The notes: generated by a model not told the origin, from the letters alone. A stretch of 13,862 nt of DNA from Rhodobacter sp. (GCA_013824055.1 PNNE01000072.1:1-13862), one strand, 5' to 3'; shown: positions 6,885-13,067, counted from the first letter of the stretch. A program made the numbers and translations.

Positions 6885-7775
6885 TCATGCGCCGATGTCC
6901 CCGGAGACATAGGTCGCGGCGGCGCGCAGGGCCTCGTCCAGCGCCTCTTGCCGGGGGGCGCCGCGACGTTCGGCGACCAGATGGGCGGCCATGAAGGTGT
7001 CGCCCGCCCCCGTGACGCGGGTGACCAGAACCTGGGGCGGCTGGCCCGTGATCACGCCTTCGCCGCGGCGACCCTCGGCCGCAAGGTCGCCACCGTTGGT
7101 GACCAGAACCCGGCCCGCGCCCCTGGCCAGCAGCGCCTGCGCGGCCTCTGGCGCGGTGGCGGCCTCGCCGCGGGCCAGGATGTTCGCCTCTTCCAGGTTC
7201 ACGTAAAGCGTGGCCGAAGGCTGGGTCAGCAGCGGCAAGAGCCGACCCGCCTTGCCGGGAGAGGCAGGTGCCACGCGAAGGTCGGCTGCGGCAAAAAGCG
7301 GTGAGGCGGCGATCTCGGCCAGCAGGGATTCGGTCAGGTTCCCGTCCAGCGCGATCGGGCCGGCCCAGGGCGCAGCCGCGGTCCCAAGCCGGCCATCGGC
7401 CAGGGGGCGCAGGATCTTGTCGCCCGCCGCCTCCAGCGAATGGGCGTCGGCGATGGCGGCGATCAGGCCGTTCGCACCCTCGATGGCCATGTAGCGGTCG
7501 GTGGGCAGGTCATCCGAGCGGTAGATCGTGCCCGTCCCCAGCCCAAGCCGGTCACAGGCGGCGACCAGCTCGTCGCCTTCCGCATCCCGGCCAATGGCGC
7601 TGAGAAGCGCCGGGGCCATCCCGAATCGCCGCAGGGTCATCGCGATGTTCATCGCGACGCCGCCGGGCAGGCGCGTGATCCGGCCCGGCACGTCCGAGCC
7701 AAGCCGCATCGAGGTGGGCGAGCGGCCGATGATGTCCCACAGGACCGAGCCGATGCAGAGGATGTCAGGCGTCAT
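6885..7775 (-). CDS. psuK: PfkB-family carbohydrate kinase, probable pseudouridine kinase
   Basis: This 296-residue ribokinase-type kinase has the N-terminal substrate motif GGVAMNIAMTLRRFG (residues 38-52) and the C-terminal ATP/anion-hole motif VTGAGDTF with catalytic Asp259. The YVNLEEANILA segment fits the N-x-x-E region of PfkB kinases. PfkB kinases phosphorylate varied sugars and nucleosides, so the specificity comes from context: psuG lies next on the same strand, and the pair converts pseudouridine to pseudouridine 5'-phosphate and then to uracil. The ATG at 7775 was chosen because the longer frame opens only with TTG at 7811 and adds 12 residues with no family character. No strong Shine-Dalgarno is visible. 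No transporter gene accompanies the pair. Confidence 0.85.
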   Translation of the reverse strand: MTPDILCIGSVLWDIIGRSPTSMRLGSDVPGRITRLPGGVAMNIAMTLRRFGMAPALLSAIGRDAEGDELVAACDRLGLGTGTIYRSDDLPTDRYMAIEGANGLIAAIADAHSLEAAGDKILRPLADGRLGTAAAPWAGPIALDGNLTESLLAEIAASPLFAAADLRVAPASPGKAGRLLPLLTQPSATLYVNLEEANILARGEAATAPEAAQALLARGAGRVLVTNGGDLAAEGRRGEGVITGQPPQVLVTRVTGAGDTFMAAHLVAERRGAPRQEALDEALRAAATYVSGDIGA

Positions 7776-7867
7776 GCGCGCTACATCGCCCGACCGGCCC
7801 CGGCTCTGCAAGCCGATTGCGTGGAATTGTCGTCGCAGTCCGGCACATTCCCTGCCCTCGCGGCCCG

Positions 7868-7895
7868 AAGCCGAAATGCCCAGGGCTTTCGGCTT
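7868..7895. promoter_or_regulatory. Perfect inverted repeat in the psuK-rpsB divergent region
   Basis: AAGCCGAAA (7868-7876) and TTTCGGCTT (7887-7895) are perfect complements, and the ten bases between them can continue pairing as GCC/GGC. No gene ends here on either strand, so a terminator role is unlikely. A weak promoter-like pair, TTGCCT (7894-7899) and TAAGGA (7917-7922) with 17 bp spacing, starts at its right edge. The element could be an operator or, if transcription starts upstream, part of the rpsB leader. Confidence 0.4.
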
Positions 7896-7986
7896 GCCTT
7901 CGCGGATGGGGCAGAGTAAGGACGCGCCACTTCACAGGTGTCACCGGGGCCGATGCGGGGAGAAATCCCGTGCGGTCCACCGGTTG

Positions 7987-8005
7987 TCCCGGACTTGATC
8001 CGGGA
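7987..8005. repeat. REP-like palindrome in the rpsB leader
   Basis: TCCCGGA (7987-7993) and TCCGGGA (7999-8005) form a 7-bp stem around CTTGA. The core resembles a dispersed palindromic repeat common between genes in many alphaproteobacteria, which is usually translated spuriously as VPDLIRD. It lies 44 bp before the rpsB start codon and would form a hairpin in the leader mRNA. Confidence 0.6.
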
Positions 8006-8048
8006 TGAAGACGGCGGCACCGAGGATCAAACCGGAAAAGGATACAGC

Positions 8049-8831
8049 ATGGCTCTTCCCGAGTTCACCATGCGTCAGCTCTTGGAAGCTGGCGTTCACT
8101 ACGGCCACCAGACCGCGCGCTGGAACCCCAAGATGGGCGAGTACATCTACGGCGACCGCAACGGCATCCACATTCTCGACCTCACCCAGACTGTCCCGCT
8201 GCTGGACCAGGCGCTGAAGGTCGTGCGCGACACGGTCGCCAAGGGCGGCCGCATCCTGTTCGTCGGCACCAAGCGCCAGGCCCAGAAGCCGATCGCCGAA
8301 GCCGCCGAAAAATGCGCGCAATACTACATGAACCACCGCTGGCTCGGCGGCACGCTGACCAACTGGAAGACCGTTTCCCAGTCGATCCAGCGTCTGAAGC
8401 AGCTGGACGAGGTTCTGGGCGCGGGCGGCGAAGGCCTGACCAAGAAGGAACGCCTTGGCATGGAGCGTGACCAGGCCAAGCTGCAAGCCTCGCTGGGCGG
8501 CATCCGTGAAATGGGCGGCACCCCGGACCTGATCTTCATCATCGACGTTGGCAAGGAAGACCTCGCCATCCTGGAAGCGCAGAAGCTGGGCATCCCGGTC
8601 GTCGGCGTGGTCGACACCAACTGCTCGCCCAAGGGCGTGACCCACATCATCCCGGGCAACGACGACGCGGCCCGCGCAATCCAGCTTTACTGCGACCTGA
8701 TCAGCCGCGCTGCCCTTGAAGGCATGTCGGCCCAGATGGGTGCTGCGGGCGTCGACCTGGGCGCACTGGAAGCGGCTCCGGAAGAAGCAGCTGTCGCCGA
8801 AGCCGCCGCCGAAGTCTCCGCCGAAGCCTGA
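8049..8831 (+). CDS. rpsB: 30S ribosomal protein S2
   Basis: This 260-residue protein is S2 throughout. It starts MALPEFTMRQLLEAGVHYGH, carries the S2 signature RWLGGTLTNWKT at about residues 97-108, and has the conserved segments RNGIHILDLTQT, ILFVGTKRQAQ and GIPVVGVVDTNCSP. The C-terminus is an Ala/Glu-rich tail, as in many alphaproteobacterial S2 proteins. S2 joins the 30S subunit late and helps bind S1. The ATG at 8049 was chosen because AAGGA lies 7 nt upstream and family proteins begin there; the in-frame ATG at 7938 would translate the REP-like leader. The order rpsB then tsf is nearly universal in bacteria, and the two are normally one operon controlled by S2. Confidence 0.98.
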   Translation: MALPEFTMRQLLEAGVHYGHQTARWNPKMGEYIYGDRNGIHILDLTQTVPLLDQALKVVRDTVAKGGRILFVGTKRQAQKPIAEAAEKCAQYYMNHRWLGGTLTNWKTVSQSIQRLKQLDEVLGAGGEGLTKKERLGMERDQAKLQASLGGIREMGGTPDLIFIIDVGKEDLAILEAQKLGIPVVGVVDTNCSPKGVTHIIPGNDDAARAIQLYCDLISRAALEGMSAQMGAAGVDLGALEAAPEEAAVAEAAAEVSAEA

Positions 8832-8858
8832 TCGGGCCTTTGCGTCACAACACTGTCA

Positions 8859-8883
8859 CCCGGCGGGCCTAAGCCCCGCCGGG
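8859..8883 (+). terminator. Intergenic hairpin between rpsB and tsf (attenuator-like)
   Basis: CCCGGCGGG (8859-8867) and CCCGCCGGG (8875-8883) form a perfect 9-bp, all-GC stem with a 7-base loop. No T run follows, so it is more likely a partial terminator or an mRNA-processing/stability element that adjusts the ratio of S2 to EF-Ts. A similar arrangement is known between these genes in E. coli. Confidence 0.55.
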
Positions 8884-8909
8884 ACCAGCATTTCCAAGGA
8901 GTGGAAAAC

Positions 8910-9818
8910 ATGACGATCACCGCCCAGATGGTGAAGGAACTGCGCGAATCCACCGGCGCAGGCATGATGGATGCCAAGAAAGCCCTGACCGAGGTCAACG
9001 GCGACATGGAAGCCGCGGTCGACTGGCTGCGCACCAAGGGCCTGGCCAAGGCCGCCAAGAAGGCCGACCGCGTCGCGGCCGAGGGTCTGATCGGCGTGGC
9101 TGTCAGCGATGGCCGTGGCGTCGCGGTCGAGATCAACTCGGAAACCGACTTCGTCGCCAAGAACGCCGACTTCCAGGCGCTGGTCCGTGAAGTCGCCAAC
9201 GTCGCGCTGACCACCGGCGACGAGATCGAGGTCGTGAAAGCGGCGCAACTGAACGGAAAGACCGTGGAAACCGTCCTGCAGGAAGCCATTTCCCGCATCG
9301 GCGAGAACATGACCTTCCGTCGCATGCACGTGCTGGAGGGCGACACCGTCGTCTCTTACGTCCACAACGCGGCGACCGCGGGCATGGGCAAGATCGGTGT
9401 CCTGGTGGCGCTGAAGGGCGACAAGGCCAGGGCCGAAGAGATCGGCAAGCAGTTCGCGATGCACATCGCCGCGACGAACCCGCTGTCGCTGTCCGAAGCC
9501 ACCCTTGACCCCTCGGTGGTCGAGCGTGAGCTTGCCGTGCAGACCGCCAAGGCTCTGGAAGAGAACGCTTCCTCGGCCAAGCCCAAGCCGGAAGCCGTGA
9601 TCCACAACAACATCATTCCGGGCCGGATGAAGAAGTTCCTCGCCGAGAACACGCTTCTGGGCCAGGCCTTCGTGATCAACCCCGACCTGACCGTGGAAGC
9701 CGCGGCCAGGGAAGCGGGCGTCGAGATCACCGGTTATGCCCGCGTGGCGGTCGGCGAAGGCATCGAGAAGAAGACCGAAGACTTTGCCGCCGAAGTGGCC
9801 AAGGCGCTGCAGGGCTGA
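8910..9818 (+). CDS. tsf: Translation elongation factor Ts
   Basis: This 302-residue protein has both EF-Ts signatures: LRESTGAGMMDAKKAL at about residues 11-26, within the N-terminal UBA-like domain, and VAVEINSETDFVAKN at about residues 71-85, at the start of the dimerisation domain. EF-Ts releases GDP from EF-Tu in the cytoplasm. The length is usual for alphaproteobacteria. AGGAG ends 8 nt before the ATG at 8910; an in-frame GTG three codons earlier overlaps that site and is unlikely. The gene follows rpsB after 78 bp containing a GC-rich hairpin and is closed by a strong terminator. Confidence 0.98.
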   Translation: MTITAQMVKELRESTGAGMMDAKKALTEVNGDMEAAVDWLRTKGLAKAAKKADRVAAEGLIGVAVSDGRGVAVEINSETDFVAKNADFQALVREVANVALTTGDEIEVVKAAQLNGKTVETVLQEAISRIGENMTFRRMHVLEGDTVVSYVHNAATAGMGKIGVLVALKGDKARAEEIGKQFAMHIAATNPLSLSEATLDPSVVERELAVQTAKALEENASSAKPKPEAVIHNNIIPGRMKKFLAENTLLGQAFVINPDLTVEAAAREAGVEITGYARVAVGEGIEKKTEDFAAEVAKALQG

Positions 9819-9839
9819 AGTCCCGGCAATCGGGCAGGG

Positions 9840-9868
9840 GGGCCGGTGCCGTGCGCGCCGGCCCTTTT
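9840..9868 (+). terminator. Rho-independent terminator of rpsB-tsf
   Basis: GGGCCGGTGC (9840-9849) pairs with GCGCCGGCCC (9855-9864) over 10 bp including one G-U pair, around the loop CGTGC. TTTT follows at 9865-9868. It begins 21 bp after the tsf stop and faces rightward. Confidence 0.85.
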
Positions 9869-9894
9869 GCATTTGCCGGACGCAGACATGCAAA

Positions 9895-9922
9895 CGGCGC
9901 GGCTCCGGGGAGAACCGCGCCG
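9895..9922 (-). terminator. Hairpin, possible leftward terminator of the luxR-type gene
   Basis: CGGCGCGG (9895-9902) and CCGCGCCG (9915-9922) form a perfect 8-bp stem, with further CTC/GAG pairing inside. On the minus strand the stem is followed by TTTGCATG, a short U-tract. It stands back to back with the tsf terminator. If it ends the luxR-type transcript, the tandem repeats lie in that mRNA's 3' untranslated region. Confidence 0.45.
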
Positions 9923-9930
9923 CACGTCAC

Positions 9931-9963
9931 GCTCTGCCCCCTGGGGATGGGGCATGGCAGAGC
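9931..9963. repeat. Inverted repeat
   Basis: GCTCTGCC (9931-9938) and GGCAGAGC (9956-9963) are perfect complements around 17 bases that contain runs of C and G able to pair further. No gene end or T run is adjacent. The role is unknown. Confidence 0.6.
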
Positions 9964-10032
9964 AGGACATCAAGTCGGCCGACGGAATGCGCGGCCAGGG
10001 GATCAGAGGAACGACGCGTGACCGTCCGGTTC

Positions 10033-10122
10033 CCCCTGGGACACATTGGCCCTGGGTCACATTGGCCCTGGGTCACATTGGCCCTGGGTCACATTGGCCT
10101 TGAATCACATTGGCCTTGTGCC
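10033..10122. repeat. Tandem repeat array, 16-bp unit, five copies plus a partial one
   Basis: The unit is ACATTGGCCCTGGGTC. Three identical units occupy 10043-10058, 10059-10074 and 10075-10090. Two diverged units follow at 10091-10106 (ending CTTGAATC) and 10107-10122 (ending CTTGTGCC). A degenerate partial unit precedes at 10033-10042. The period of 16 is not a multiple of three, which argues against coding. Divergence increases toward the luxR-type gene. Confidence 0.93.
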
Positions 10123-10139
10123 ACGTGCCCCCCGTGGCA
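10119..10139. repeat. Hairpin next to the end of the luxR-type gene
   Basis: TGCCACG (10119-10125) and CGTGGCA (10133-10139) form a perfect 7-bp stem with a 7-base C-rich loop, 17 bp beyond the stop codon of the luxR-type gene. There is no U-tract on the minus strand, so termination here would be weak. Confidence 0.5.
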
Positions 10140-10155
10140 ACGAGTGCGGAATACC

Positions 10156-10938
10156 CTACCTCGCGGCGTGCGCGACCTCGGGCTGGCGCTGGAAGATCAT
10201 GTTCAGCAGCGCACCCTTGGCCACCGCCTGGGCCGTGGTCTCGACCGACAGCGCCTCACGCGCAAGCCGCAGATGCTTTTCGACCATCGCCGGGCTGACA
10301 CCCATCAAAAGCGCCACGTCCTGCGTGGTCTTGCCGTCCGCGACCCATTCCAGCGCCTCGCGCTGGCGCGGGGAAAGTGCGCGGTGGCGCGACAGTTGCG
10401 GCAGATGCACGATGGTCAGGTGCATCATGTTGGCGACAGCAAGGATCTCTTCCTTGCGGGCCGCGAAGATCACGTCGACCTGGGCCGGGGTCACGCCGGG
10501 ATCGGCGATCAGGCCCAAGGCACCCTTCGAGCGTGAGGACAGCTCGGGGAAGCTGACCGACATGCCCGCCACGATCCCCTGCGCCGCGTTCTGGCGCACG
10601 GCTTCTGCCTCTTCGGCAGACAGGCGCCCGGCCTCGAAGGCCTGCTGCACCCAGCTCCAGGTGCAGGCACCCGAATTGGTCTCGGCCCAGCGGAACACCG
10701 GGGTCTTGGCGTAAAAGCCACCCTGGAAGTAGCGCCTGACATAGTCGGCGTCGCAGGTCGTCAGGAACAGCGCGTCCTCGGGGTCGCCGATGGTCTTCAG
10801 GTGCTTGAAGCGGGTGAAGCCGTAATTCGCGCGCCGGAAGCCCAGGCTCGCGAAGTGGCCGGTGCCGTACTCCCAAGCCTCGTCGATCGAAGAAGCGGCG
10901 GCGATGCGGTTCAGCACTGCGAGAATGGTGTCACTCAT
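10156..10938 (-). CDS. LuxR-family regulator with autoinducer-binding domain (LuxR solo)
   Basis: This 260-residue protein has an N-terminal autoinducer-binding domain (about residues 15-165) and a C-terminal LuxR helix-turn-helix (about 190-250: LSPRQREALEWVADGKTTQD, then VSPAMVEKHLRLAREAL). Such proteins bind acyl-homoserine lactones or related signals and control transcription. Aligned without gaps to TraR, the pocket residues Trp57, Tyr61, Asp70 and Trp85 correspond to Tyr66, Tyr70, Thr79 and Trp94 here. The invariant Trp and Asp are therefore changed, which suggests a different ligand or none. No luxI-type synthase lies in the window. The ATG at 10938 was chosen because AGGGA lies just upstream and the longer frame (to 11136) encodes Cys/Arg-rich sequence unlike the family. 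The gene follows gph on the same strand after 172 bp containing repeats. Confidence 0.9.
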   Translation of the reverse strand: MSDTILAVLNRIAAASSIDEAWEYGTGHFASLGFRRANYGFTRFKHLKTIGDPEDALFLTTCDADYVRRYFQGGFYAKTPVFRWAETNSGACTWSWVQQAFEAGRLSAEEAEAVRQNAAQGIVAGMSVSFPELSSRSKGALGLIADPGVTPAQVDVIFAARKEEILAVANMMHLTIVHLPQLSRHRALSPRQREALEWVADGKTTQDVALLMGVSPAMVEKHLRLAREALSVETTAQAVAKGALLNMIFQRQPEVAHAAR

Positions 10939-10997
10939 CTTTGTCTTCCCTGTTGCCCCGAACTGCCGCGTCAAAGACCTGATCCGACGGCAATCTG

Positions 10998-11055
10998 GAC
11001 TTCGACGGCAGATAAATCCGGTTTCCCTGGCATGTCCACGACTTCGACAGGGAAA
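10998..11055. promoter_or_regulatory. Putative operator upstream of the luxR-type gene
   Basis: TTTCCCTG (11022-11029) and CAGGGAAA (11048-11055) are perfect inverted repeats with an 18-bp spacer. GACTTCGAC occurs twice as a direct repeat (10998-11006 and 11040-11048), 42 bp apart, close to four helical turns. On the minus strand a weak promoter-like pair, TGGACA and TTATCT with 17 bp spacing, falls inside this block. Autoregulation or control by another factor is plausible. Confidence 0.4.
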
Positions 11056-11110
11056 TGACCCGCAAGGCTCACAGATGACGCAAGTTGTTACCGATTGGGG
11101 ACAATTCCCG

Positions 11111-11779
11111 CTAGAGACGAGCCGCGCAATGGGCAATCAGCCGGGGCAGGGCGGCGTGATCGTCGAAGATCAGTCTTGCGCCCAGCGAGTCTGCCGCGGC
11201 CTTGCGGTAGCCGCCGGTGAACAGCGCAAGCGGAACGCCGGCACGCTGCGCGGTCTCGGCATCCACTTCGCTGTCACCGACAAACAGCGCCTTGCCCGGA
11301 CCAAGTGCCGCCAGAGCCGCCCGCAGCGGGGCCGGATCGGGCTTGCGCCGGGGCAGGGTGTCCCCGCCGATGATGACCGGGAAGACCTGCGCCAGATCGA
11401 AGTGGCTCAGGACCGCGCGGGTCGGACCCTCGGGCTTGTTGGTGCAGATCGCCAGCCGGTGTCCGGCATCGCACAGCGCCGAAAGCGTTGTCGTGACGAA
11501 CGGGTATAATCTTGTCAGATCAAAGGCTTCTTCGTAGATGTTGATGAAGCTCTGCACCAGTTCGGCCTGAAGCTTCGGCTTCGCTTCGATGCCCTGATGC
11601 GCCAGCAGCCGACCGACCAGAACCTCGACGCCGTTTCCGATGAAGCCGCGAACGGTCACTTCGGAAAAGGGCGGCAAGCCCTTGTTTGCGAAAACGATAT
11701 TCGCCGCAGCATGGATCTGGGGCGCGCTGTCGATCAGCGTGCCGTCCAGGTCGAAGACCAGGTTCAGCCCGTCAGCCAA
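11111..11779 (-). CDS. gph: Phosphoglycolate phosphatase (HAD superfamily)
   Basis: From a TTG at 11779 this gives 222 residues, the usual Gph length. The HAD motifs are in order: motif I FDLDGTLIDSA with Asp10 (nucleophile) and Asp12, motif II ICTNKP with the Thr, motif III Lys in RRKPDP, and motif IV FVGDSEVDAETA. The enzyme removes phosphate from 2-phosphoglycolate, produced by RuBisCO oxygenation or by DNA repair, in the cytoplasm. No ATG precedes motif I in frame without running far into rpe. The TTG has GAGG six bases upstream and gives the expected short N-terminus, so it was preferred. The start overlaps the end of rpe by 8 bp, indicating coupled translation. The rpe-gph order is common in proteobacteria. 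Confidence 0.9.
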   Translation of the reverse strand: MADGLNLVFDLDGTLIDSAPQIHAAANIVFANKGLPPFSEVTVRGFIGNGVEVLVGRLLAHQGIEAKPKLQAELVQSFINIYEEAFDLTRLYPFVTTTLSALCDAGHRLAICTNKPEGPTRAVLSHFDLAQVFPVIIGGDTLPRRKPDPAPLRAALAALGPGKALFVGDSEVDAETAQRAGVPLALFTGGYRKAAADSLGARLIFDDHAALPRLIAHCAARL

Positions 11780-12461
11780 CCGCTGCCTCGGCCGCGGCCC
11801 GGATCGCCTGGATATTCGCGCCGTAAGGTCCCGGATTGGCGACCGAACCACCCTTGAACACCGCCGAGCCTGCCACCAGCACATCGGCACCGGCGGCGCT
11901 GACCAGAGGGGCCGTGGCGGTCGTGATCCCGCCGTCGATCTCGATATGGATCGGACGATCCCCGATCATCTGCCGCAGGCGCGCAATCTTTGCCACTTGG
12001 CTTGCGATGAAGCTCTGACCGCCGAAACCGGGGTTCACGGTCATCACACAGACGAGGTCGACCATGTCCAGAAGCTCGGCCACTGCTTCGACCGCGGTGC
12101 CGGGATTCAGCGCAACGCCAGCCTTTTTTCCAAATCCGCGAATGGCTTGCAAGGTGCGGTGAATGTGCGGCCCGGCCTCGACATGAGCGGTGATCACGTC
12201 GGCGCCGGCCTTGGCATAGGCGTCCAGACAGACGTCCACCGGCGAGATCATCAGGTGGACATCCATCACGCCCTTGATATGCGGCCGGATCGCCGCGCAC
12301 ATCGCCGGGCCGAAGGTCAGGTTCGGGACGAAATGGCCGTCCATCACATCGACATGGACCCAATCCGCGCCTTGCGCCTCGATCGCGCGACATTCGGCGC
12401 CGAAGTTGGCGAAGTCCGCTGCCAGGATGGAAGGAGCGATCTTGATGGAACGGTCGAACAT
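11772..12461 (-). CDS. rpe: Ribulose-phosphate 3-epimerase
   Basis: This 229-residue TIM-barrel protein has the expected active-site set: Ser11 in IAPSILAADF, His36 and Asp38 in WVHVDVMDGHFVPN, His69 in MDVHLMI, the MTVNPGFGGQSF phosphate loop, and Asp in IEIDGGIT near residue 178. It interconverts ribulose 5-phosphate and xylulose 5-phosphate in the pentose phosphate and Calvin cycles, with a bound divalent metal. GGAG lies about 9 nt before the ATG at 12461. An in-frame ATG at 12518 has no ribosome binding site and adds residues unlike the family. The gene opens an operon with gph. The AT-rich block at 12521-12548 is its likely promoter region. Confidence 0.96.
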   Translation of the reverse strand: MFDRSIKIAPSILAADFANFGAECRAIEAQGADWVHVDVMDGHFVPNLTFGPAMCAAIRPHIKGVMDVHLMISPVDVCLDAYAKAGADVITAHVEAGPHIHRTLQAIRGFGKKAGVALNPGTAVEAVAELLDMVDLVCVMTVNPGFGGQSFIASQVAKIARLRQMIGDRPIHIEIDGGITTATAPLVSAAGADVLVAGSAVFKGGSVANPGPYGANIQAIRAAAEAAVG

Positions 12462-12520
12462 GGGGCAGGCTCCAGCTGATGGCGCCTCATATCCCGGCGT
12501 ATCGCGCCTTTCCAGCATGC

Positions 12521-12575
12521 ATTACATTACATAATACAGATTACACGATATTCCGATGCCGGGCCCGATGCCGGG
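12521..12575. promoter_or_regulatory. AT-rich repeat block upstream of rpe, probable promoter region
   Basis: In strongly GC-rich surroundings, 12521-12548 is AT-rich and holds ATTACA three times (12521-12526, 12526-12531, 12540-12545). On the minus strand this includes a TATTAT that could be a -10 box, but no good -35 lies 17 bp upstream. Immediately beyond, CCGATGCCGGG occurs twice (12553-12563 and 12565-12575, period 12). The block lies 60-115 bp before the rpe start and fits a promoter with an activator site. Confidence 0.4.
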
Positions 12576-12592
12576 ATCAACACTCTCCCCCG

Positions 12593-12624
12593 AATGAAAA
12601 CGGCCCGGTCAGACGACCGGGCCG
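12593..12624 (-). terminator. Rho-independent terminator of ndk
   Basis: On the minus strand a perfect 10-bp stem (CGGCCCGGTC/GACCGGGCCG, 12601-12624) with a four-base loop is followed by TTTTCATTC. It begins 21 bp after the ndk stop. Confidence 0.9.
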
Positions 12625-12644
12625 CAAGGCAGATCCAACTGACC

Positions 12645-13067
12645 TCAGCCGACCAGTTCAAGGCCCGAGAAGAAGAAGGCGATCTCGCGCGCGGCGGAAG
12701 CCTCGCTGTCCGAGCCGTGGACCGAATTCTCGCCCTTGGACAGCGCGAATTCCTTGCGGATCGTGCCGTCGGCGGCGGCGGCGGGATCGGTCGCGCCCAT
12801 CACTTCGCGGTTCCTGGCGATCGCGCCTTCGCCTTCCAGGACCTGCACCACGACCGGCTCGGAGGCCATGAACGCGCAAAGCTCGCCGTAGAAGCCGCGC
12901 TCCTTGTGCTCGGCGTAGAAGGCACCGGCCTGGGCGGGCGTCAGGTGGATGCGCTTCGAGGCGACGACGCGCAGGCCCGCATCCTCGAACTTGGCAACGA
13001 TCTTGCCGGTCAGGTTGCGCTTGGTCGCATCGGGCTTGATGATCGACAGGGTACGTTCAACGGCCAT
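12645..13067 (-). CDS. ndk: Nucleoside diphosphate kinase
   Basis: This 140-residue protein is the family's standard length. It begins MAVERTLSIIKPDATKRNL, and the catalytic histidine that carries the phosphate is His117 in NSVHGSDS. The conserved KPDA, GATDP and GTIRKEFAL segments are present. NDK equalises nucleoside triphosphate pools by ping-pong phosphate transfer from ATP in the cytoplasm. The ATG at 13067 was chosen over an in-frame ATG at 13079 because GGAG lies six bases upstream of it and overlaps the longer start. The gene is alone, with its own terminator, and divergent from the ABC-F gene. Confidence 0.98.
   Translation of the reverse strand: MAVERTLSIIKPDATKRNLTGKIVAKFEDAGLRVVASKRIHLTPAQAGAFYAEHKERGFYGELCAFMASEPVVVQVLEGEGAIARNREVMGATDPAAAADGTIRKEFALSKGENSVHGSDSEASAAREIAFFFSGLELVG

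Larger units (their letters stand above)
9869..10155. other. Gene-free convergent region with hairpins and tandem repeats
   Basis: Together with the tsf terminator this makes 337 bp without a credible gene between tsf and the luxR-type gene. It contains hairpins at 9895-9922 and 9931-9963, a 16-bp tandem array at 10033-10122 and a hairpin at 10119-10139. Open frames crossing it on both strands lack ribosome binding sites and shift register at each 16-bp unit, so they are not called as genes. Confidence 0.75.

Noticed and set aside
5765..7304. Long plus-strand open frames opposite psuG and psuK
   Set aside because: They mirror strongly supported minus-strand genes with conserved catalytic residues; the antisense translations have no domain character.
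7938..8048. N-terminal extension of rpsB from the ATG at 7938
   Set aside because: The extra 37 residues translate the REP-like repeat (VPDLIRD) and are unlike S2; a proper ribosome binding site precedes 8049.
10033..10122. Tandem array as a CRISPR
   Set aside because: Units are contiguous, with no unique spacers, the unit is too short and no cas gene is present.
9736..10536. Plus-strand open frame through the 16-bp repeats, reading like a Gly-His-Ile-Gly-Pro repeat protein
   Set aside because: It begins inside tsf, crosses three hairpins, has no ribosome binding site and continues antisense to the luxR-type gene; the period of 16 is simply read in all three frames.
10939..11136. 66-residue N-terminal extension of the LuxR-type protein
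   Set aside because: The extension is Cys- and Arg-rich, runs into the end of gph and lacks family similarity; AGGGA and a family-like start are at 10938.
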